A stretch of DNA of 64,000 nucleotides, taken from positions 1 through 64,000 of the forward strand of contig NZ_LZGL01000017.1 of NCBI RefSeq assembly GCF_001690685.1, in the 5' to 3' direction. Position numbers and translations under genes: made by a program. Shown here piece after piece: positions 42,061 through 50,713 of the stretch. Numbering within the stretch: position 1 is the first letter of the stretch; every line of letters starts with the position of its first letter. The notes under the pieces are model-generated. The model saw only the letters and a list, made by a program, of their open reading frames with translations. It did not search any database and had not been told where the DNA came from. Source of the DNA: Gilliamella sp. wkB112. GTDB taxonomy: Bacteria; Pseudomonadota; Gammaproteobacteria; Enterobacterales; Orbaceae.

Positions 42061-42152
42061 CTCAAATCCCTCCGCTGGCATGATCCAGTTCAGGTTCGTC
42101 GGGTTATATTAGGTGTTCTAATATTCTCAGCCCACTCAGGCACCCCGTTGAG
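42061..42152 (-). promoter_or_regulatory. TPP riboswitch (THI element) controlling thiBPQ
   Basis: On the minus strand the conserved blocks appear in order: ACGGGGTGCC, GGCTGAGA, ACCCGACGAACCTGA, CTGGATCATGCCAGCGGAGGGA (given as positions 42089-42068). The closing P1 helix is CTCAA (42152-42148) with TTGAG (42065-42061). The 3' strand of P1 can alternatively pair with CTCAAA at 42048-42043, so a switching hairpin before the thiB start is plausible. The thiB ribosome binding site lies 30-40 bp further on. Confidence 0.95.
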
Positions 42153-42265
42153 AACTACTAACTAGTCTAATATTTGGTTAACTAATTGTAAACCGTAAAA
42201 AAGTGATCAATAAGCCGACAAAGAGTAAAGTTTATGATAACTTTTTGTTATTTAAAGGAAGAAAG

Positions 42266-42367
42266 ATGGACAAAAAATTAGATATTGGCAATATTTTGAA
42301 TATGAGCTATATGCTTACTAATATTAATATAAAAACAATCAAATCAATTTGTTATAGTATTATTTAG
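42266..42367 (+). CDS. Possible 33-codon ORF
   Basis: Peptide starts MDKKLDIGNILNMSYML and ends SICYSII. It has a strong AAAGGAAG ribosome binding site 5-6 bases before the ATG, unusual for a random short frame. It ends by overlapping the 3' end of the opposite-strand small membrane gene. Could be the surviving 5' end of a decayed gene. Not recognised. Confidence 0.25.
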   Translation: MDKKLDIGNILNMSYMLTNINIKTIKSICYSII

Positions 42368-42612
42368 GATCTTTTTTTAAAAAAGAGCAAATGCAGAACT
42401 AGCAAATACACTAAATCAAAAATAATAATCATCGCTAGCATATCTATAATCATGTATATAAACTCAACAGCTTTATTTATATCATCAGTCATTTCAATAT
42501 CATATTTAACTGTGAGCAAACAATCTATTATCATGAATATTTCAACAATAATCGTAATTATAAAAAATATAAGCATTAATATTTTAATAAAAACGCTTGT
42601 TGTTATTTTCAT
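42364..42612 (-). CDS. Small hypothetical membrane protein
   Basis: 82 residues with two or three hydrophobic segments (ILMLIFFIITIIVEIFMIID, 20, at about 11-30; FIYMIIDMLAMIIIFDLVYL, 20, at about 51-70) separated by a short charged loop (KYDIEMTDDINKA), and a basic C-terminus KKRS. AAGG lies about ten bases before the ATG. Not recognised. The opposite strand is also open here, but its composition is less protein-like. The following gap, 42613-43026 (414 bp), is AT-rich with no gene or clear signal other than the argS upstream region. Confidence 0.5.
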   Translation of the reverse strand: MKITTSVFIKILMLIFFIITIIVEIFMIIDCLLTVKYDIEMTDDINKAVEFIYMIIDMLAMIIIFDLVYLLVLHLLFFKKRS

Positions 42613-43026
42613 TATTCAATAACCTTATCTATAAATTTTGCAATATTATTTCACAATAACACAAAATTTTTTAAGCACTTTAATTCAGTAGATATATTAC
42701 TAATTGTAAGCATTGAAGACAACTTCTAACATTTTAGTTTAGACTTGGTTATTTGATAAAAGCTTATTAAACCAAACCAGTTAGATGTATTTTAAAGATC
42801 TATGGTAATGACTTTTGAGAAAAAACCGTTCACTTAAATAGCAATGCATGGCACCAATTTAATAACCTAAATCATTAATTTACTATATTCAATTTATCCA
42901 ATAATCGTATAAAGATATAGGTTGATACTTTGTTTATTAACACAAGCTAACTAAACCGATCAGTGACATTTGACTGCTTTGTCGGTATTATATTGGGCAT
43001 TTTTCTTATAATCGATTAGGTATAGT

Positions 43027-44760
43027 GTGAATATTCAACAATTACTAACTCAACGCGTTTCTCAAGCAATGATTATGGCTGGTGCAGACAGCAACAGTGA
43101 CGCCTTAATCAAGCAATCAGCTAAAGTACAGTTTGGTGACTATCAAGCTAATGGCATCATGGCAACCGCAAAAAAAATGGGGATGCCACCTAGAGCTCTT
43201 GCGGAACAAGTACTGAAACATTTAGATATTGATGATATTGCCGACAAAGTGGAAATTGCAGGACCAGGTTTTATTAATATTTTTCTTAAAGCTAGCTGGA
43301 TTGCAGAGCAAAATGAAATTGCCTTAAACAGTGATAAACTCAATATCACCTTACCAGCCAAACCACAAACCATTGTTATTGACTATTCGGCACCAAATGT
43401 TGCTAAAGAGATGCATGTTGGTCATTTACGTTCAACTATCATTGGCGATGCTAGCGTACGCGTATTAAGTTTTTTAGGCCATAATGTGATTCGAGCTAAT
43501 CATGTTGGTGATTGGGGCACTCAATTTGGCATGCTAATTGCTTATCTAGAAAAGATGCAAAACGAACATGCAAACGATATGGAACTATCAGACTTAGAAT
43601 CCTTTTATCGTGCTGCTAAAAAACATTATGATGAAGATGAAGTCTTTGCTGAAAAAGCCCGTAATTATGTAGTGAAACTCCAAAGTGGCGATGAGTATTG
43701 TCGTACCATGTGGCGCAAACTGGTCGATATTACTATGACTCAAAACATTGCCACTTATAAACGCTTAAATGTCACACTATCGCTAGCAGATACCATGGGT
43801 GAGAGTATTTATAACAGTATGCTCCCGGGGATTGTTGCTGATTTAAAACAAAAAAAACTTGCTGTTGAAAGTGAAGGAGCCATTGTTGTCTTTTTAGATG
43901 AATATAAAAATAAAGAAGGCGAACCAATGGGTGTTATTATTCAAAAACGTGACGGCGGCTATTTGTATGCTACCACCGATATAGCTTGTGTTAAATATCG
44001 TTATGAGCAATTACATGCCGAACGCATACTTTACTATACCGATTCAAGGCAACATCAACATCTAGAACAAGTATGGCTTATTGCTCACAAAGCCAAATAT
44101 GTACCGGAATCGTTAAAACTTGAGCACCATATGTTCGGTATGATGTTAGGTAAAGACGGCAAACCATTTAAAACTCGTTCAGGCGATACAGTCAAACTTA
44201 ATGATTTACTTGATGAAGCCTCTGAACGAGCAACAGCATTAATTCGCGCTAAAAATCCGGATCTTACTAATGAAGAATTGGCACAAATAGTCGATGCAGT
44301 AGCTATTGGTGCAGTTAAATATGCCGACCTATCAAAAAATCGTACTACCGATTATGTATTTGATTGGGATAATATGTTGTCATTTGAAGGTAATACCGCC
44401 CCTTATTTGCAATATGCTTATACCCGTGTTTTATCGATTTTTAAAAAGGCCAATATCACAGCAGAAAATTTAATCGGCTCGGTAAGCTTAGCTTCCGATA
44501 AAGAGCGTGCATTAGCCACTCGCTTAATTCAATTTGATGAAACTATTGCAACCGTTGCCGCTGAAGGAACACCACATGTTTTATGTGCTTACCTGTATGA
44601 TATTGCTACACTATTTTCAAGTTTTTATGAAAACTGCCCTATTTTGACTGCCGAGAATGACAGTCTCAAAATGAGTCGTTTAAAACTTGCTTCTTTAACA
44701 GCAAAAACATTGAAAATTGGTTTAGATATGCTCGGCATTAAAACGGTAGAAAAAATGTAA
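43027..44760 (+). CDS. argS: Arginyl-tRNA synthetase
   Basis: 577 residues, exactly the enteric length. Class I signature [13 protein letters not shown]-terminal Add-1 domain begins [20 protein letters not shown] (20, read from GTG at 43027). C-terminal anticodon-binding region includes [20 protein letters not shown] (20). Charges tRNA-Arg. GTG is taken as start because it gives the conserved N-terminus. Confidence 0.98.
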   Translation: MNIQQLLTQRVSQAMIMAGADSNSDALIKQSAKVQFGDYQANGIMATAKKMGMPPRALAEQVLKHLDIDDIADKVEIAGPGFINIFLKASWIAEQNEIALNSDKLNITLPAKPQTIVIDYSAPNVAKEMHVGHLRSTIIGDASVRVLSFLGHNVIRANHVGDWGTQFGMLIAYLEKMQNEHANDMELSDLESFYRAAKKHYDEDEVFAEKARNYVVKLQSGDEYCRTMWRKLVDITMTQNIATYKRLNVTLSLADTMGESIYNSMLPGIVADLKQKKLAVESEGAIVVFLDEYKNKEGEPMGVIIQKRDGGYLYATTDIACVKYRYEQLHAERILYYTDSRQHQHLEQVWLIAHKAKYVPESLKLEHHMFGMMLGKDGKPFKTRSGDTVKLNDLLDEASERATALIRAKNPDLTNEELAQIVDAVAIGAVKYADLSKNRTTDYVFDWDNMLSFEGNTAPYLQYAYTRVLSIFKKANITAENLIGSVSLASDKERALATRLIQFDETIATVAAEGTPHVLCAYLYDIATLFSSFYENCPILTAENDSLKMSRLKLASLTAKTLKIGLDMLGIKTVEKM

Positions 44761-44768
44761 ACATAAAC

Positions 44769-44798
44769 GATCACCAATATTAACGGATATTGGTGATC
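44769..44798 (+). terminator. Hairpin after argS
   Basis: A perfect 12-bp stem (44769-44780 with 44787-44798, 6-nt loop) begins 9 bp after the argS stop. Only AATTT follows, so termination strength is uncertain. It directly precedes dispersed element copy 3. Confidence 0.55.
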
Positions 44799-44810
44799 AA
44801 TTTATACTGA

Positions 44811-44840
44811 AACGTATGCCACTCCTGAAACATTTTTACA
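44811..44840 (+). repeat. Dispersed 30-bp element, copy 3
   Basis: AACGTATGCCACTCC then TGAAACATTTTTACA, ending 3 bp before the pbpC start codon. It occupies the position where a ribosome binding site would be expected, and no AGGAG is present. Confidence 0.7.
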
Positions 44841-44843
44841 TAT

Positions 44844-47183
44844 ATGATAAAATTTATTGTTCGTCATCAAAATAAACTCATGGCATTACTACTATTATTG
44901 GTAACAATGATAGCAATACGTTTATATCCTCACCCACCTTTATCAGATTCACTAACTTTTTCCAAACGCTATTACGATGATAATAATCATTTGATCCGTA
45001 TGACTTTAGCTCAGGATGATCGTTACCGTTTGTGGACGCCATTGGAAGAAATCTCACCTGAGATCATTAATGGTTTACTATTACATGAAGATCAATGGTT
45101 TTATTACCACGTTGGCATTAACCCGTTTAGTTTAACTCGGGCATTTTGGGCTACCTATATTGGTGGAGGTAATCGTCAAGGTGCTTCTACTATTACTATG
45201 CAACTGGCTCGCATGCATTGGCGATTAAATACCAAAACCATTGGCGGTAAATTACATCAAATCGCCAGAGCGATCCAATTGGAACTGATGTACTCCAAAC
45301 ACGATATTTTAGAAGCCTATTTTAACTATGCTCCTTTTGGGCGTAATATTGAAAGTGTTGGTGCAGCTTCATTGATTTATTTCAATAAACCTGCCTCACA
45401 GGTTAATTTACCAGAAGCATTAACATTGGTAGTATTACCACAATCCCCTACTTACCGAATTGACCGTAAAACAGGAATAGCAAGTAGTACATTAATTAAA
45501 GCCCGCAATCAATTATTCGAACGTTGGCAAGAACAGTATCCTGTTGATAGCAATATTGCTGCGCTGTTTTCACAAAAATTAGTTTTAAGACAGCCAGAAC
45601 GATTGCCTTTTAGCGCCCCACATTTTGTTAATCAAATAATCCAAGAAAGTAACAATGATGCTCAAGAAATCAAAACCACACTAGATAGTAATCTACAAAA
45701 AATCCTTACTCGCCAAGTCAATAATTTTATTGAAAGAAATCGGTTAAAAGGTATTGAAAATGCAGCAGTAATTTTAGTAGATACCCAAACCATGAAAGTT
45801 AAAGCACTGATCGGTTCTGCTAATTATTTTGATAATACCATCCAAGGGCAAGTTAATGGCACTTTAGCCAAACGTTCACCCGGTTCCACTCTTAAACCGT
45901 TTATTTATGCTTTGGGTATAGATCAAGGCATTTTACATCCACGTACAATCTTAAAAGATGTTGCTACCGATTTTGGTGCTTATACACCGGAAAATTTTGA
46001 TCGTAATTTTCGGGGGCCGATTTCGGCTACTGATGCTTTAATTCATAGTCGCAATATTCCGGCAGTTACCATTGCATCTAATCTGCAACAACCAACGTTT
46101 TATCAATTCTTAGTTAATGCCCATATTCAAAAACTGGCCGATGAATCCCATTATGGTTTGTCATTGGTTTTGGGTGGTGGTGAAGTTACTGCCCAGGAAT
46201 TGGTAGGATTATATGCCATGCTAGCTAACCAAGGTAACTGGCGACCATTGAAGTTTATTGAAACAGCTGAGCCAGTACCACCACAAAAAATACTCAGTCC
46301 GCAAGCAGCCTTTATGACTATTGATATGTTAAAACAAAATACTCGGCCACAAGATGTGCTGAGTAAAATGCAAAATAACATCATTCCTGTGGCTTGGAAG
46401 ACTGGCACCTCATGGGGTTTTAGGGATGCATGGACTGCCGGAGTTTTCGGTAATTATGCTATGGTGGTTTGGTTAGGTAATTTTGATGGCAGCGGTAATA
46501 ATGCCTTTGTGGGCGTAGATGCGGCGACACCTTTGTTTTTTAATATTGTTGATAGTATTAAAGCCTATTATCCAAACTTGCGTGAACCAAATCGTCCATT
46601 ACCAAGCAATTTAAAACGCGTTGATATCTGCCTAACTAGTGGTAATTTAATGACCCAATGGTGTAAAGCAAAAGGTAAAACTTGGTTTATCCCGGGAGTG
46701 TCACCAATCAAACCAGACACTATTTTCAGACCTGTTATGGTTGATAATAAAACGGGTAAAGCTGTTTGCTCTCCTTATGATTTAACCACATCTCATTTGG
46801 AAGTTTTTGAATTTTGGCCATCTGATTTAGCGGCTATTTTCGCTAAAGCCGGCATACCTAAAAAAGTCCCACCAACTACCAGTCATTGTGTTACCACTCA
46901 AAGCTATTTAGGTGAACCACCAAAAATAACTTCGCCACTAAAAAACGTAGTTTATCAATTTAGGCCGTCAAAGCAGAAAAATGAGAAAATTAGTTTTACC
47001 GCGAATAGTGATGGCGATGCCAAATCATTGTATTGGTTTGTTAATGATAATTTTATAGGGCAAACTGAACCAAGAAAAGCCATCGATTGGGTACCTACCG
47101 AAAGTGGTACATTTAAAATTTTAGTACTTGATGATATGGGCCGAAGTGATTGGCGCAATATCAAAGTGGAGCTCTTTAATTAA
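44844..47183 (+). CDS. pbpC: Penicillin-binding protein 1C
   Basis: 779 residues (E. coli PbpC 770), anchored by one N-terminal membrane segment (about 12-26). GT51 transglycosylase: catalytic Glu E82 in LLLHEDQWFYYHVGINPFS (19) and RQGASTITMQLARMHWR. Transpeptidase-like domain: S348-T-L-K351 in RSPGSTLKPF, HSRNIPAV, and AWKTGTSWGFRDAW. The C-terminal BiPBP_C domain follows about residue 690. It polymerises glycan. The usual upstream alpha-macroglobulin gene (yfhM) is absent. No Shine-Dalgarno is visible before the ATG. Confidence 0.95.
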   Translation: MIKFIVRHQNKLMALLLLLVTMIAIRLYPHPPLSDSLTFSKRYYDDNNHLIRMTLAQDDRYRLWTPLEEISPEIINGLLLHEDQWFYYHVGINPFSLTRAFWATYIGGGNRQGASTITMQLARMHWRLNTKTIGGKLHQIARAIQLELMYSKHDILEAYFNYAPFGRNIESVGAASLIYFNKPASQVNLPEALTLVVLPQSPTYRIDRKTGIASSTLIKARNQLFERWQEQYPVDSNIAALFSQKLVLRQPERLPFSAPHFVNQIIQESNNDAQEIKTTLDSNLQKILTRQVNNFIERNRLKGIENAAVILVDTQTMKVKALIGSANYFDNTIQGQVNGTLAKRSPGSTLKPFIYALGIDQGILHPRTILKDVATDFGAYTPENFDRNFRGPISATDALIHSRNIPAVTIASNLQQPTFYQFLVNAHIQKLADESHYGLSLVLGGGEVTAQELVGLYAMLANQGNWRPLKFIETAEPVPPQKILSPQAAFMTIDMLKQNTRPQDVLSKMQNNIIPVAWKTGTSWGFRDAWTAGVFGNYAMVVWLGNFDGSGNNAFVGVDAATPLFFNIVDSIKAYYPNLREPNRPLPSNLKRVDICLTSGNLMTQWCKAKGKTWFIPGVSPIKPDTIFRPVMVDNKTGKAVCSPYDLTTSHLEVFEFWPSDLAAIFAKAGIPKKVPPTTSHCVTTQSYLGEPPKITSPLKNVVYQFRPSKQKNEKISFTANSDGDAKSLYWFVNDNFIGQTEPRKAIDWVPTESGTFKILVLDDMGRSDWRNIKVELFN

Positions 47184-47193
47184 CTAATTAGTA

Positions 47194-47217
47194 GCTAGCA
47201 ATTTTTTGATTGCTAGC
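47194..47217. terminator. Hairpin between convergent pbpC and ygiN-like gene
   Basis: A perfect 9-bp stem GCTAGCAAT/ATTGCTAGC with a 6-nt T-rich loop lies in the 49-bp convergent gap. It probably terminates both genes, although flanking T runs are short. Confidence 0.5.
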
Positions 47218-47232
47218 CTGATGCACAATAAA

Positions 47233-47523
47233 TTACATAACTTGTTTAGCGATACAAATATCTAAACTATCAACATGATCCTTAGCAAACGAAGCAAATT
47301 CCACAAAATGTGGAGTCGCATTGTGAATATCAATGGCTTGTTGCGATGCCCATGTTTCAATCACAACATACACATTTGGATTATCAATGCTCTGATTAAG
47401 TTCATAACGAACACAACCAGCCTCGGCACGACTACCTGCTACCAATTTTTTGAAAATTGGTTGGAAAGCGGCATCAAACTCAGGTTTTACCTTGATAGTA
47501 GCAATAATATTTAGTTGACTCAT
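47233..47523 (-). CDS. YgiN-like antibiotic biosynthesis monooxygenase-domain protein
   Basis: 96 residues with the ABM fold pattern (NIIATIKVKPEFDAAFQPIF, 20; CVRYELNQSIDNPNVYVVIE, 20; ETWASQQAIDIHNATPHFVEF in two blocks). Such dimeric ferredoxin-like proteins act as quinol monooxygenases or heme/quinone-related enzymes; the actual substrate cannot be told. AAGGGA-type site before the ATG. Stands alone. Confidence 0.85.
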   Translation of the reverse strand: MSQLNIIATIKVKPEFDAAFQPIFKKLVAGSRAEAGCVRYELNQSIDNPNVYVVIETWASQQAIDIHNATPHFVEFASFAKDHVDSLDICIAKQVM

Positions 47524-47778
47524 ATAATCCCTTCCATTTGTAAAGTTACATTTCTACAGTAGTATATACTCAGTTCGCTTGCGATTGCAAAAATCGCTTA
47601 TTATCTAATTAATCTAATTTTTGTGACATTTATTTATTGATAATAAATAACAAGTTATACTAATTGAACTGGATTTTATTACCAAACAATTATCCAAATC
47701 TAATTCCTAATAGTGAAAAATCTCAAAAATAATACTTTAACCATTTCATTTATTTATATATTTTTTAAAATTTAACGC

Positions 47779-47806
47779 TTGATATTAAGTTTGAATTGGT
47801 TAGAAT
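47779..47806 (+). promoter_or_regulatory. Promoter of the amidohydrolase leader
   Basis: TTGATA (47779-47784) and TAGAAT (47801-47806) at 16-bp spacing give a start point near 47813, about 180 nt before the amidohydrolase ATG. The rest of the 470-bp gap upstream (47524-47778) is AT-rich with nothing I recognise. Confidence 0.5.
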
Positions 47807-47843
47807 TCCTGCAGTTTATTCAGCAAATTGAGAGTATCAAGTT

Positions 47844-47945
47844 ATGAGCAATTATAAATCGACAATCTTAAACAAGAGCATTGTTGATTTCGCTTTATCC
47901 TCCTTTTTAGGAGGATTTTTTTTGGCGATTTTTAACTGTGATTAA
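47844..47945 (+). CDS. Possible 33-codon leader peptide
   Basis: ATG 47844 is preceded by TTGAGAG at nine bases. The peptide starts MSNYKSTILNKSIVDFALSS and continues through both arms of the terminator into FLGGFFLAIFNCD, stopping 48 bp before the amidohydrolase. A reading frame that overlaps a terminator is the arrangement used in translation-coupled attenuators such as pyrBI. Alternatively it is chance, or a tiny membrane protein. Confidence 0.35.
   Translation: MSNYKSTILNKSIVDFALSSFLGGFFLAIFNCD
47856..47923 (+). terminator. Attenuator-like leader: pause hairpin plus terminator
   Basis: The first hairpin pairs AAATCGACAAT (47856-47866) with ATTGTTGATTT (47880-47890), 11 bp with one G-U. 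Immediately after, ATCCTCC (47897-47903) pairs with GGAGGAT (47910-47916), followed by eight T (47916-47923). This strong intrinsic terminator lies in the transcript leader of the amidohydrolase gene, 70 bp before its ATG. No known riboswitch class is recognisable. Confidence 0.7.
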
Positions 47946-47993
47946 GTTTTTTGTATTAACGCATTCAGAATAAAACAATTGTAGAGGCACATT

Positions 47994-49007
47994 ATGACAA
48001 ATAATAAAAAAATGTTATTAACCAGTCGAGATCAAAGTTTAAAAACCTATTTAATGAATAGGATTAAAGAAAATGGTGGTTGGGTTAATGCACATATGCA
48101 TGCAGACCGTGCTTTTACAATTAGTGTAGATAGTTTTGATGTCTATCAAAAACAAACTTTAATTGAAAAATGGGATACCTTAGATAAAGTCAAAGCAGCT
48201 ATGAGTGAAGATGATTATTACCGCCACTTTAGCATGGCAGTCGAACGCATGATTGAACAAGGTGTAAGCGCTATGGGTTCTTTTGTAGATATTGATCCTA
48301 TTGCCCAAGAAAGAGCGATTAAAGGTGCATTAAGAGCCCGCGAAACCTATAAAAACGATATTATTATCAAATTAGTTAATCAAACCTTAAAAGGCGTTAT
48401 CGATAAAGAAGCTCGTTATTGGTTTGATAAAGGTGCAGATCTGGTTGATATTATTGGTGGTTTACCGCGTCGTGATGAGCGAGATCATGGTCCTGGAATG
48501 GGGCTTAAACATTTAGATGTACTGATGCAAACAGGTAAATCATTAGGCAAAATGGTGCATGTTCATGTTGATCAGTTCAACTCGCAAGAAGAAATTGAAA
48601 CCGAGCAACTTACTGATAAAACACTTGAACACGGTATGCATGGCCGAGTGGTTGCTATTCATAGTATTTCAATCACCGCCCATAGTTTAGAATATCGTCA
48701 AAAACTCTACCAAAAAATGAAACAAGCGCAAATGATGGTAATTGCCTGCCCTTTTGCTTGGATTGATAGCCCTCGCCGTGAAGAACAAGGCCCAACCCGT
48801 AATTCACTAACGCCAGTAGATGAATTAGCTGCTGCCGGAATTCCAGTTGCCATTGGCACAGATAATGTTAGTGATTATATGTTACCTTTCTCAACTGGTA
48901 ATATGTGGGAAGAGTTAAAATTGTTGGTTACCGGTTGCCGTTATACCGATTTAGACAATGTGGTGAATGTAGCCACTAAAAATGGTCGCATGGTGTTAGG
49001 AATTTAG
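47994..49007 (+). CDS. Cytosine-deaminase-like amidohydrolase
   Basis: 337 residues of the metal-dependent amidohydrolase superfamily. Ligands as in cytosine deaminase: HxH (H34, H36 in VNAHMHADRAF), His in HVHVDQFNS, His in VAIHSISI, Asp in IGTDNVSDYM. It is shorter than CodA (427) and lacks its beta-sandwich extension at both ends. Probably deaminates or hydrolyses a cyclic nitrogen compound, perhaps a pyrimidine; the substrate is unknown. It sits behind an attenuator-like leader and is monocistronic. Confidence 0.8.
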   Translation: MTNNKKMLLTSRDQSLKTYLMNRIKENGGWVNAHMHADRAFTISVDSFDVYQKQTLIEKWDTLDKVKAAMSEDDYYRHFSMAVERMIEQGVSAMGSFVDIDPIAQERAIKGALRARETYKNDIIIKLVNQTLKGVIDKEARYWFDKGADLVDIIGGLPRRDERDHGPGMGLKHLDVLMQTGKSLGKMVHVHVDQFNSQEEIETEQLTDKTLEHGMHGRVVAIHSISITAHSLEYRQKLYQKMKQAQMMVIACPFAWIDSPRREEQGPTRNSLTPVDELAAAGIPVAIGTDNVSDYMLPFSTGNMWEELKLLVTGCRYTDLDNVVNVATKNGRMVLGI

Positions 49008-49015
49008 TAATCAAT

Positions 49016-49054
49016 AAAAAATCCCAACCAATCATAATTTATCTTGGTTGGGAT
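49016..49054. terminator. Bidirectional terminator between amidohydrolase and lipoprotein gene
   Basis: A perfect 11-bp stem (49021-49031 with 49044-49054, 12-nt loop). On the minus strand it is followed by six T, making a strong terminator for the lipoprotein gene; on the plus strand the tail ATTATTTT is weaker. Confidence 0.75.
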
Positions 49055-49214
49055 ATTATTTTGCAATAATTTAATTAAAATTAACTGGTTCTTTTTTCTC
49101 AACACCCTGATTCAACATAAATAAACTTACTATATAAGCTCAATGTTGATAAACATCTTTCTATGTAAGGCTAATACAACTTATTAAAAACAAAAATTAC
49201 CAATTATTTGAATA

Positions 49215-50531
49215 TTATAATTCTTCTATTTCTTTAACGAGCTTAAAAAATTCGGTTTTAAGTTGAGATTGTTGTAATTTACGCGCATCATTAGATAGCA
49301 TATACCTGTCTCGCAGATAACCTTCGCTATGGTCATGATATCCACTCGGTACATCTCCAGAATAACTATAATTAATTTTTGAAGAAGTTTTTTCAACCTT
49401 AAAAGAATTACTATAACTTAATAATCCACTGACTCTAATATTGGTTGTAATCGTTACTCTGTTAGTTACAGTTTCAGTTTTAATATTATATTTTTTACCT
49501 TTTTCGGTTTTACTGTCATTATCTATTGATTTATCGTGATCTGAATAGTTTTCAGAAGAATCAATGTCTATAAAGATATCAGAACCAAAACCAAATGAAA
49601 TATAGTCATGACCTTGAGTAACTTCCTTAAAAAGACTTTCATATTGATAAGGACGCACAGAAATACTAATTTTACCTTTATTAGCATAATTGGCAGCTTT
49701 AGTCGTAGCATCACGATAGTTTCCATAAGGACTATAAATTAGTGCTGCATCCTTATAATTTTCTGCAGCTCGGCGATATTTAGCGCGACTGGTAGAATAG
49801 TTAGCAATGCCTTCAGCCAATTGATAAGATGAATCCGCCGCGTTAGTACGATATAATCTATCAAAACGGCTAAAAAGATTATCGCTATCTTTATATTTTC
49901 CTAGTGGTTTATAAACTAAAGCAGCATTTTGAAAAGCTTCTGCTGCTTCCTTATAAGACTGCATTTGAACAAAATTTTTGCCTTGTTCATAAAACTCTTT
50001 TGCAGCTAATTGCATATATTTGGTATTGTTTATTTTATATAGCTTCTCAATATCTTTATAGTTGTAGGAACGTAAGCCTTTCTGATATAAATCAGCTTTC
50101 TTTTTATAATCAGCACTTTCATTAGCTACTATGGAGTTACCTTCATCATAATAAGCTATAGCAATATTTTCGTTTAATTTTGCAGCAGTATATTTATCTA
50201 AAAAGAAACTAAGTTCTTGGCTATAAAAATGATTATTTAAACGCCCTCTCATTTCAGATAAACTATTATAAGCCATAATCCGGTTGTCAAAATCTATATT
50301 AGTTGTATTTGCCAGAATTGTTTCATAATAAACCATTACTTTTTCAACTAATGTATGTAATTTAATTGCCTCATCCTGCTTATATTTTTCTGGTCCTTGT
50401 TCTTCAATATCTGAGGCTAATAAATGTATACTTTCCAAATAATTACCCTCTGCATAAGCTTCTTCTGAAGTTCGTGTATGACAACAACTAGCTAGCAATA
50501 ACATAAACACTAAAGCTATAAAAATCCGCAT
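49215..50531 (-). CDS. Hypothetical lipoprotein with TPR-like helical repeats
   Basis: 438 residues, not recognised. A lipoprotein signal (IALVFMLLLASC, lipobox LASC with C16) is followed by about 260 residues of helical, tetratricopeptide-like repeats with recurring aromatic/Ala patterns (YKEAAEAFQNAALVYKPLGK; YKDAALIYSPYGNYRDA; YRRAAENYKDA). A beta-rich C-terminal domain of Ser/Thr/Asp/Lys-rich strands (residues ~285-400) and a terminal helix follow. It is probably an envelope scaffold or surface protein. Monocistronic, lineage-restricted by appearance. Confidence 0.78.
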   Translation of the reverse strand: MRIFIALVFMLLLASCCHTRTSEEAYAEGNYLESIHLLASDIEEQGPEKYKQDEAIKLHTLVEKVMVYYETILANTTNIDFDNRIMAYNSLSEMRGRLNNHFYSQELSFFLDKYTAAKLNENIAIAYYDEGNSIVANESADYKKKADLYQKGLRSYNYKDIEKLYKINNTKYMQLAAKEFYEQGKNFVQMQSYKEAAEAFQNAALVYKPLGKYKDSDNLFSRFDRLYRTNAADSSYQLAEGIANYSTSRAKYRRAAENYKDAALIYSPYGNYRDATTKAANYANKGKISISVRPYQYESLFKEVTQGHDYISFGFGSDIFIDIDSSENYSDHDKSIDNDSKTEKGKKYNIKTETVTNRVTITTNIRVSGLLSYSNSFKVEKTSSKINYSYSGDVPSGYHDHSEGYLRDRYMLSNDARKLQQSQLKTEFFKLVKEIEEL

Positions 50532-50667
50532 AATATTTCCTTTTTATAAATTACTAAAAATTTATTCATCCATTAACAATTATGATTAGTAAGTAGATTA
50601 TAAAATAATAGTATTTTCTTAACTTTTTGGGCTAAATATTAAATTATTATTTATGCTGATGTAATAG

Positions 50668-50694
50668 GCCTCAATAAAGCTATTTTATTGAGGC
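50668..50694 (-). terminator. Hairpin after rluB
   Basis: An 11-bp perfect stem GCCTCAATAAA/TTTATTGAGGC with a 5-nt loop, 20 bp past the rluB stop. The downstream minus-strand sequence is only weakly T-rich. Confidence 0.5.
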
Positions 50695-50713
50695 AAGATA
50701 AATGCAGGAAAAA

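Noticed and set aside
42010-42081. Upstream in-frame start of thiB beginning MPAEGFELL
   Set aside because: This ATG is part of the conserved TPP riboswitch core (CATGCCAGCGGAGGGA). The internal ATG at 42009 has the AGGAGG site and the signal peptide.
42368-42616. Plus-strand open frame opposite the 82-residue membrane gene
   Set aside because: It lacks a start codon with a ribosome binding site, and its translation is a monotonous Ile/Ser/Asn string. The minus-strand frame has a normal membrane-protein pattern.
47856-47923. Leader before the amidohydrolase as a known riboswitch
   Set aside because: I could not match it to purine, PreQ1, guanidine, TPP, FMN or lysine riboswitch core motifs. 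It is better described as an attenuator-like leader of unknown trigger.
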